A stretch of 64,000 nucleotides of DNA, from NCBI RefSeq assembly GCF_900104955.1, contig NZ_FNSI01000001.1:1398001-1462000 (forward strand), in the 5' to 3' direction. The notes below the pieces were generated by a model. That model had not been told where the DNA came from. It saw nothing but the letters and a program-made list of their open reading frames with translations, and searched no databases. Shown here one piece after another: positions 59,711 through 64,000 of the stretch. The translations under genes were made by a program, and so were the position numbers. Numbering within the stretch: position 1 is the first letter of the stretch; every line of letters starts with the position of its first letter. This DNA is from Beijerinckia sp. 28-YEA-48. Its GTDB lineage: Bacteria > Pseudomonadota > Alphaproteobacteria > Rhizobiales > Beijerinckiaceae.

Positions 59711-59887
59711 ATGCCGGACAAACGCGCGGCTCCCAGCGCTTCTGACGATAAAGAGGCGGAAATCGTCGAAGAAATCACGACGGAGGCCGTGACGTGGAGT
59801 TCAATACTCTACGAACCGAGCTTGCTCGTGTTGATATTTATCGTCCTAATCGCGGCGGGTTCCGCGATCTGGTACCATTTTTATTGA
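59711..59887 (+). CDS. 58-residue single-span membrane protein
   Basis: A short frame with GGAGA at 59700-59704, 6 bases before ATG 59711. A charged N-terminal half rich in Glu (KEAEIVEEITTEAVTW) is followed by one membrane helix (SLLVLIFIVLIAAGSAIW) near the C-terminus. The layout is that of a tail-anchored small protein. I do not recognise the family. It lies 112 bases after the hairpin at 59568 and is likely its own unit. Confidence 0.6.
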   Translation: MPDKRAAPSASDDKEAEIVEEITTEAVTWSSILYEPSLLVLIFIVLIAAGSAIWYHFY

Positions 59888-60209
59888 GCCGTTATGCGTC
59901 TTGAGCCGCCCTACTCGGCCCTACTCGCTTGAGGCTTTCAGGCCAGACTGATGATCCTGGCCATCCTTGTCGCTGGGACGTGGATCTGAAGACGTCTGTT
60001 GCAAGGCGCAGCCTGCTGCCTTCTGCCAGAGGCGTGCGCAATCCAGAGGTATTTGTAGCCTCTAAAAGACAATTTCAGAACCCCTGCTCAAGATTCCATC
60101 CCTCATCTTCTCTCGGTCCTCGGCGTTATCGCCAGGCCGTATCCGAATTGGAACTTTCAGCCAGTTCCCTGAATTGCATCTATGCTGCCATTTACCAAAG
60201 AGGCCTGAC
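59888..60209. other. Intergenic region, no gene seen
   Basis: Holds a short imperfect repeat (CCCTACTCGG) at about 59909-59928. The open frame at 59929 has no ribosome site. It should contain the promoter of the small membrane protein at 60210. Confidence 0.4.
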
Positions 60210-60404
60210 ATGATTGGATTTCTTATCGCCGCCTTGATCATCATCCTTGTGGCTTATGTGGTGATCCTGCTCATCGGCATGATCCCCGGATTGCCAGGAC
60301 AAGTTCATCAAGCCGCGCGCATCGTCGTCGGGTTAATCGCCCTGCTCGCCATTCTTCAAAGGGCATTGCCGCTGATCGGTGGCGCTGGCCTGACGGGCCT
60401 ATAA
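60210..60404 (+). CDS. 64-residue small membrane protein
   Basis: Starts at ATG 60210 with AGAGG about 8 bases upstream; an earlier frame start is unlikely. Two membrane helices (FLIAALIIILVAYVVILLIGM and AARIVVGLIALLAILQRALPL) joined by a short loop. The pattern resembles the small Thivi_2564-like membrane proteins as far as I can recall, of unknown role. It converges on the repeat protein gene at 60426. Confidence 0.7.
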   Translation: MIGFLIAALIIILVAYVVILLIGMIPGLPGQVHQAARIVVGLIALLAILQRALPLIGGAGLTGL

Positions 60405-60425
60405 TGCGCCTTCGAGACGGCTTGA

Positions 60426-60767
60426 TCAGTAGCAGCGCGTTGTTCCCAACTTATCGGTTCGGCAACGCGTGCCATTGCTGCCCCGCGTTATCCCTAAGCG
60501 ATCGGTTCTCCACCTGTTGCCGTAATTATCGCGCGTGGTGCCCAGCTTGTCAGTGCGATAGGTGGTGCCGTCACTGCCCCGCGTAGTCCCCTGGCGATCA
60601 GTTCGCCACCTGTTGCCATGATTGTCGCGCGTGGTGCCGAGCTTGTCGGTGCGATAGGTGGTGCCGTTGCTGCACCGCGTGGTCCCTAGCTTATCCGTTC
60701 GACATGTGAGCGCCAAAGCGGGCGCCGCCGAAAAGACCAAGATCGCCAACACGCCAATCAATCGCAT
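60426..60767 (-). CDS. Secreted protein made of 16-residue repeats
   Basis: Protein of 113 residues: signal peptide (1-20, VLAILVFSAAPALA) and then exactly periodic 16-residue repeats from Cys22 to the end, unit YRTDKLGTTRDNHGNR. Five full copies and one partial are seen; odd and even copies alternate as a 32-residue super-repeat. Only the first and last copies begin and end with Cys (Cys22, Cys32, Cys102, Cys112), so the ends may be disulfide-locked caps. The mature protein is strongly basic. No known domain is recognised. It may bind polyanions or the cell envelope, by inference from charge. Confidence 0.78.
   Translation of the reverse strand: MRLIGVLAILVFSAAPALALTCRTDKLGTTRCSNGTTYRTDKLGTTRDNHGNRWRTDRQGTTRGSDGTTYRTDKLGTTRDNYGNRWRTDRLGITRGSNGTRCRTDKLGTTRCY
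60429..60704 (-). repeat. 48-base tandem repeats in the repeat protein gene
   Basis: DNA encoding the 16-residue units, about 5.75 copies with a 96-base super-period because alternate copies are more alike (for example copies 2 and 4). Protein-level repeats, not CRISPR. Confidence 0.8.
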
Positions 60768-60906
60768 GAATGCCCCCTATGTCGGATTTTGACCGTCCCA
60801 ACCGAGGCTCATGTGTTAGCGCCAAATCATGTCGGCGCAAAATCTTTGCGTCGGTGATAGCCTGGCGATTGACCTGCGGCTTGAAACGCCCGAGCCCGTC
60901 GGCAAT

Positions 60907-61800
60907 TTATAGGGCCGATACGCGGTTGCGACCGGCCCGTTTCGACTGGTACAGCCCCGCATCAGCGCGTGTGAGTATATCGCTGGAAAAACGATCCGGC
61001 AGACTGAATTCGCTAACACCGCCGCTGATCGTGGATTCGTAACGCACGGTTTCCTTGAGGGCGATGGGAACATGCTTACGTAACCGCTCGGCGATTTCCA
61101 GCGCATCGCTGCGATCGGTGCCGGGCATCACCACCACGAACTCGTCACCGCCGAAACGGGCGATCACATCGCTTTTGCGCAGGCTCTGGCGGCATAGGCG
61201 TGCTATTTCGACCAGAGCCGCGTCGCCTGCATGGTGTCCCATCTCATCGTTGAGGCGTTTGAAATTGTCGAGATCGAAGACCAGCACAGAAGTCTGAGCC
61301 TTTTCTCGTTCAAAGATCGTCAGCCGGTCATCCAAGGTCTCAAGCAGCTTACGGCGGTTGTAGAGCCCCGTCAGTGCGTCCGTTTCACTCAGTTGGCGCA
61401 GCTTTTGCTGAACGTCATTCTTGTCGGTGATATTGCTCGCTATCCAGACGACGGCCGCCTCGCCTTCAACCTGAAAGTTCAGTGCCTGAACGCGGCCTTC
61501 GAACCAGATGGAATGACTGGGGCCGTCGCCGGCTCCCTTCACGTCACTGCCGCTGAGTTCGTATTCGACGATATGGAGTACGCCGCTTTCCAACGCCTTT
61601 TCAATTTCAGCGGCGAACCATCGTGCCTTTTCTTCTTTCAGCACTTCAAACATGCTGCGTCCTACAAGCCCACTACCGTCATGATAGTGCCTGAGATCTT
61701 TCCCACCGAATACAGCCGCATAGCGGCCGCTGCGCGTGAGGATGAATGCCGGGTCTGGTAGGGAGGAAAGGATTGAGAGCAACTGCTGCTGAGTAAACAC
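60907..61800 (-). CDS. PAS-GGDEF diguanylate cyclase
   Basis: Cytosolic protein of 297 residues from GTG 61800. An N-terminal PAS domain (SLPDPAFILTRSGRYAAVFGGKD, then WFEGRVQALNFQVEGEAAVVWIASNITDKN) spans about 10-130, followed by a GGDEF domain: DALTGLYNRRKL, and the active site FGGDEFVVVMPG near 220 with inhibitory RKSD five residues before it. It makes c-di-GMP in response to an unknown PAS signal. The third cyclase in the window, and the only one without membrane helices. Confidence 0.93.
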   Translation of the reverse strand: MFTQQQLLSILSSLPDPAFILTRSGRYAAVFGGKDLRHYHDGSGLVGRSMFEVLKEEKARWFAAEIEKALESGVLHIVEYELSGSDVKGAGDGPSHSIWFEGRVQALNFQVEGEAAVVWIASNITDKNDVQQKLRQLSETDALTGLYNRRKLLETLDDRLTIFEREKAQTSVLVFDLDNFKRLNDEMGHHAGDAALVEIARLCRQSLRKSDVIARFGGDEFVVVMPGTDRSDALEIAERLRKHVPIALKETVRYESTISGGVSEFSLPDRFSSDILTRADAGLYQSKRAGRNRVSAL

Positions 61801-62121
61801 AGGCTAACTTCTCGCTCCACCTGACGACACGGCCCCTGCGATAAAAACCTCCGCATGTGCACTTACGCACAGCGTGTATTTCATCTGCAAATCAGCCTTC
61901 ATTATTGTTGCATGGCAGCCTTTCATTTTTCTAAATGCCCAATCTGGCTCCACTTAGCCTGGCTCGAAAGTCGATCGGGTCAGCTCGACGGTTTTTTTCG
62001 CCACCCAGACTCTTGGCGGGGTCCGGTTTCTGGCAAAAGATGTCGAGAATTGCCGCAAAGCCGCTTTGTGGGCATGCGGTAACCGGCGGGAGCGCAGGCT
62101 ATAGAGGGCAATTGGCAGGAG
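61801..62121. other. Intergenic region of 321 bases, no gene seen
   Basis: Separates the PAS-GGDEF gene from tRNA-Ser. No recognised element beyond the promoters that must be here. Confidence 0.5.
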
Positions 62122-62211
62122 TGGCGGAAGAGGTGAGATTCGAACTCACGGTGAGCTTGCACCCACGGCGGTTTTCAAGACCGCTGCCTTAAACCACTCG
62201 GCCACCCTTCC
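62122..62211 (-). tRNA. tRNA-Ser(UGA)
   Basis: A 90-base tRNA with encoded CCA. Acceptor stem GGAAGGG near the 5' end at 62211 pairs with the 3' end; the anticodon loop reads CUUGAAA with anticodon UGA (complement at 62175-62177); the T-loop is GTTCGAATC and the long variable arm typical of tRNA-Ser (GTGGGTGCAAGCTCACCG) is present. Reads UCN serine codons. Confidence 0.95.
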
Positions 62212-62360
62212 AAACGACTGATCGTGCTTGCATTTCCCATTGGCAGTAGAACGGGTCTCCTGCCGCGAGAGTCCAGGCCGCGAACATCGCGGGCTCTCTC
62301 TAGGGCCGCGGGCCTCCTGACGTCAACCTTTGCTTACGGGCACGCCCTGCCGGCTGCGGT

Positions 62361-62825
62361 TCACTTCACCGCTATGTCGAAGTGCAGCACGTCCTCGCGG
62401 GTGCCGAGCTTGGAATAGAGGGCGACGGCCGGTGCGTCGGGCGGATCGGCCTGGACGTAGATCACATGAGCACCACGCGCCGCGCCGATGGTTTTGAGGG
62501 CCTCGATCAGCGCCGTCGCCACGCCTTTGCGGCGATAAGCGGCAGCCACCGCCAGGTCGTAGATATAGATCTCGTTGCGCGCCTGTTCGAACTTCGGCAG
62601 CTCATAAGCCGCGAGGCCGCCGATCACGGCACTGTTTTCGATCGCCGCCAGTGTGATGAAATGATCACCGTCCAGCAACTTTCGCAGATAGGCCGTGTCG
62701 GGCTGAGCCCGCGTATAAGTGTCGAGCTCGCCAAACGCCTCACCCATGACGGTGAGCAGATCGCGGAACAGGTCGATGTCGGCGCTGGTCAGCGGGCGGA
62801 CGGCGAAGGCGTTGTCTTTCGGCAT
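62361..62825 (-). CDS. GNAT acetyltransferase of the AAC(3)-I type
   Basis: Protein of 154 residues starting at ATG 62823-62825 with GAGGGGAG upstream. It reads very close to aminoglycoside 3-N-acetyltransferase I (gentamicin/fortimicin) as I recall: [41 protein letters not shown] and [31 protein letters not shown]. The acetyl-CoA loop is RRKGVA at 98-103. It would acetylate an aminoglycoside or a related amine. It lies alone, 149 bases after the tRNA, without integron or transposon signs, so probably an old chromosomal copy rather than a recent acquisition. Confidence 0.85.
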   Translation of the reverse strand: MPKDNAFAVRPLTSADIDLFRDLLTVMGEAFGELDTYTRAQPDTAYLRKLLDGDHFITLAAIENSAVIGGLAAYELPKFEQARNEIYIYDLAVAAAYRRKGVATALIEALKTIGAARGAHVIYVQADPPDAPAVALYSKLGTREDVLHFDIAVK

Positions 62826-63044
62826 ACTCTCCCCTCGGGCCCTGCCAAGGTACATCCGGCTGGCCGTGGTTGTCGCTCGGCGGCTGAAAACGGCCAACGC
62901 TCCCTCGGTGCAAGCCCTAAATTGTCCTATATTTAGAACAGATAGACGCAAAGTAGGTGTCTATCGCGAATATTGTCTCACAATTACCCTCTTTGCATTG
63001 AGGTCGGATCACAAAGCGCCGCCTCGCCATCAAGGAGCATTGTC

Positions 63045-63725
63045 ATGAGCATTCCAGCCAATTTCAACGGCCAGAAGCCGACCATCGACCCCAATAACGC
63101 TGTCCTGCTGTTGATCGATCACCAGAGCGGCCTGTTTCAGACCGTTGGCGACATGCCGATGCCGGAGCTTCGCGCGCGCGCGGCGGCATTGGCCAAGATC
63201 GCCACGCTCGCCAACATCCCCGTCATCACCACCGCATCGGTGCCGCAGGGGCCGAACGGGCCGTTGATTCCAGAAATCCACGCCAATGCGCCGCATGCGA
63301 AATATGTCGCGCGCAGAGGCGAGATCAATGCCTGGGACAATCCGGACTTCGTCGCGGCGGTCAAAGCCACCGGTCGCAAACAGCTCATCATCGCGGGCAC
63401 GATCACCAGCGTCTGCATGGCCTTCCCCTCGATCAGCGCCGTGCAGGATGGCTATCAGGTCTTTGCTGTTGTCGATGCCTCGGGCACCTATTCGAAAATG
63501 GCCGAGGAGATCACGCTGGCGCGTATCGTACAGGCTGGCGTCGTGCCGATGGATACAGCGGCTGTGGCATCTGAAGTGCAAAAGACCTGGAATCGCGACG
63601 ATGCTCAGCAATGGGCTGAAGTCTACACCAAGATTTTCCCGGCCTATCAGCTGCTGATCGAAAGCTACGTTAAGGCGCAGCAGGTCGTGAACGATCACGA
63701 GCAGCTCGATTCCGTGCGCAGCTAG
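63045..63725 (+). CDS. YcaC-type isochorismatase-family cysteine hydrolase
   Basis: Protein of 226 residues from ATG 63045 with AAGGAG at 63032-63037; an earlier in-frame start is less likely. The triad is visible as Asp25 ([10 protein letters not shown]), a Lys in the middle ([17 protein letters not shown], near 86) and nucleophile Cys124 ([10 protein letters not shown]). This is the YcaC branch, whose reaction is not settled. Convergent with the LysR fragment at the right edge. Confidence 0.9.
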   Translation: MSIPANFNGQKPTIDPNNAVLLLIDHQSGLFQTVGDMPMPELRARAAALAKIATLANIPVITTASVPQGPNGPLIPEIHANAPHAKYVARRGEINAWDNPDFVAAVKATGRKQLIIAGTITSVCMAFPSISAVQDGYQVFAVVDASGTYSKMAEEITLARIVQAGVVPMDTAAVASEVQKTWNRDDAQQWAEVYTKIFPAYQLLIESYVKAQQVVNDHEQLDSVRS

Positions 63726-63840
63726 ACGGAGCGATGCGGCAAGGCATCCATCTTAGGGCTTATGTCCGAAGCGGATGCCTTGCCGCGCTCCCACGCGCGC
63801 GGCCAACATCTCCCCAAGCTGGCGAGTGAGGTCTCGCCCG

Positions 63841-64000
63841 TCACGCCAGAAGCGGCACCGGCAGCTTCAAACTCTCCAGCAGCGCCTCGCGAAAGACGGC
63901 GATCGGCCGGGCGAGCCGTCCGGCCGGCGTGCGATGCAGCAGCCATGACCTGACGCGGGGATTGAATTCGGGGGAATCGATGACCTCGATCTTGTCGCGC
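63841..64000 (-). CDS. LysR-family regulator, C-terminal fragment (continues beyond window)
   Basis: The last 52 codons of a gene that runs off the window, ending in TGA at 63843-63841. The sequence NPRVRSWLLHRTPAGRLARPIAVFREAL resembles the C-terminus of LTTRs (LxxxWLLHxxxxGRLAxPVxxF). Frame and composition fit a gene; its N-terminus is outside. Confidence 0.7.
   Translation of the reverse strand, partial: RDKIEVIDSPEFNPRVRSWLLHRTPAGRLARPIAVFREALLESLKLPVPLLA

Noticed and set aside
59929..60213. 94-codon frame upstream of the 64-residue membrane protein
   Set aside because: No ribosome site and an overlapping better frame follows.
60429..60704. Regularly spaced repeats considered as a CRISPR array
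   Set aside because: The repeats are contiguous 48-base units within a coding frame with no unique spacers or cas genes.
62122..62825. tRNA-Ser with neighbouring resistance-like gene as a genomic island
   Set aside because: No integrase, direct repeat of the tRNA end, or base-composition change is seen in the adjoining sequence.

Overview
The window looks like chromosomal DNA from an alphaproteobacterium, most likely of the Hyphomicrobiales (Rhizobiales). This is inferred from the high GC content, three orphan Bug/TctC periplasmic receptors, the housekeeping order dacA-tmk-holB-metG-tatD-MBL hydrolase, and the DmeR/DmeF, ECF41 and short MetG variants. The species cannot be named from the sequence alone.

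Region 1 (1-18.4 kb) is an accessory catabolic region. It begins inside a minus-strand hscC chaperone gene. A luciferase-like monooxygenase is divergent from an aldehyde dehydrogenase that is preceded by two adjacent perfect inverted repeats. Then follow a FAD oxidoreductase/Bug receptor pair divergent from a LysR regulator, a glutathione-independent formaldehyde dehydrogenase, a thiamine-diphosphate enzyme, a GntR regulator, a secreted LVIVD-repeat protein with a small secreted partner, an enolase-superfamily protein that has lost several catalytic positions, a class III CoA-transferase with an extra N-terminal half, an alpha/beta hydrolase, and a convergent Bug receptor.

Region 2 (19.4-27.6 kb) is a complete potassium-uptake locus, kdpFABCDE. 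An extra 28-residue membrane microprotein lies just before kdpF, and direct repeats one helical turn apart lie upstream as a candidate KdpE site. Region 3 (27.6-31.4 kb) is a minus-strand catabolic operon: IclR regulator, luciferase-like monooxygenase, class II aldolase, Bug receptor. Region 4 (31.4-38.8 kb) is the housekeeping operon (dacA, tmk, holB, metG, tatD, MBL hydrolase), with an RlpA-type lipoprotein gene upstream.

Region 5 (39.4-64 kb) is a mosaic of small stress, redox and regulatory units. It holds three diguanylate cyclases; an ECF41 sigma factor with its FAD oxidoreductase and a recognisable ECF41 promoter; a cupin of the hydroxynitrile-lyase type; a YdbC/PdxI-type pyridoxal reductase; the dmeR-dmeF Ni/Co efflux pair with a readable operator; Ohr; AraC, LysR and MarR regulators with divergent or downstream targets; an MFS exporter operon behind MarR; several small membrane proteins; a secreted protein made of 16-residue repeats; tRNA-Ser(UGA); an AAC(3)-I-type acetyltransferase; and a YcaC-type hydrolase. 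It ends in the C-terminus of a LysR regulator.

The best leads for new biology are the catalytically altered enolase-superfamily protein and its cluster, the paired kdp microproteins, the ECF41 promoter with a vestigial leader reading frame, the coupled 26-codon frame ahead of the PPOX flavoprotein, and the Cys-capped 16-residue repeat protein. No phage, insertion sequence, CRISPR array or rRNA was seen.
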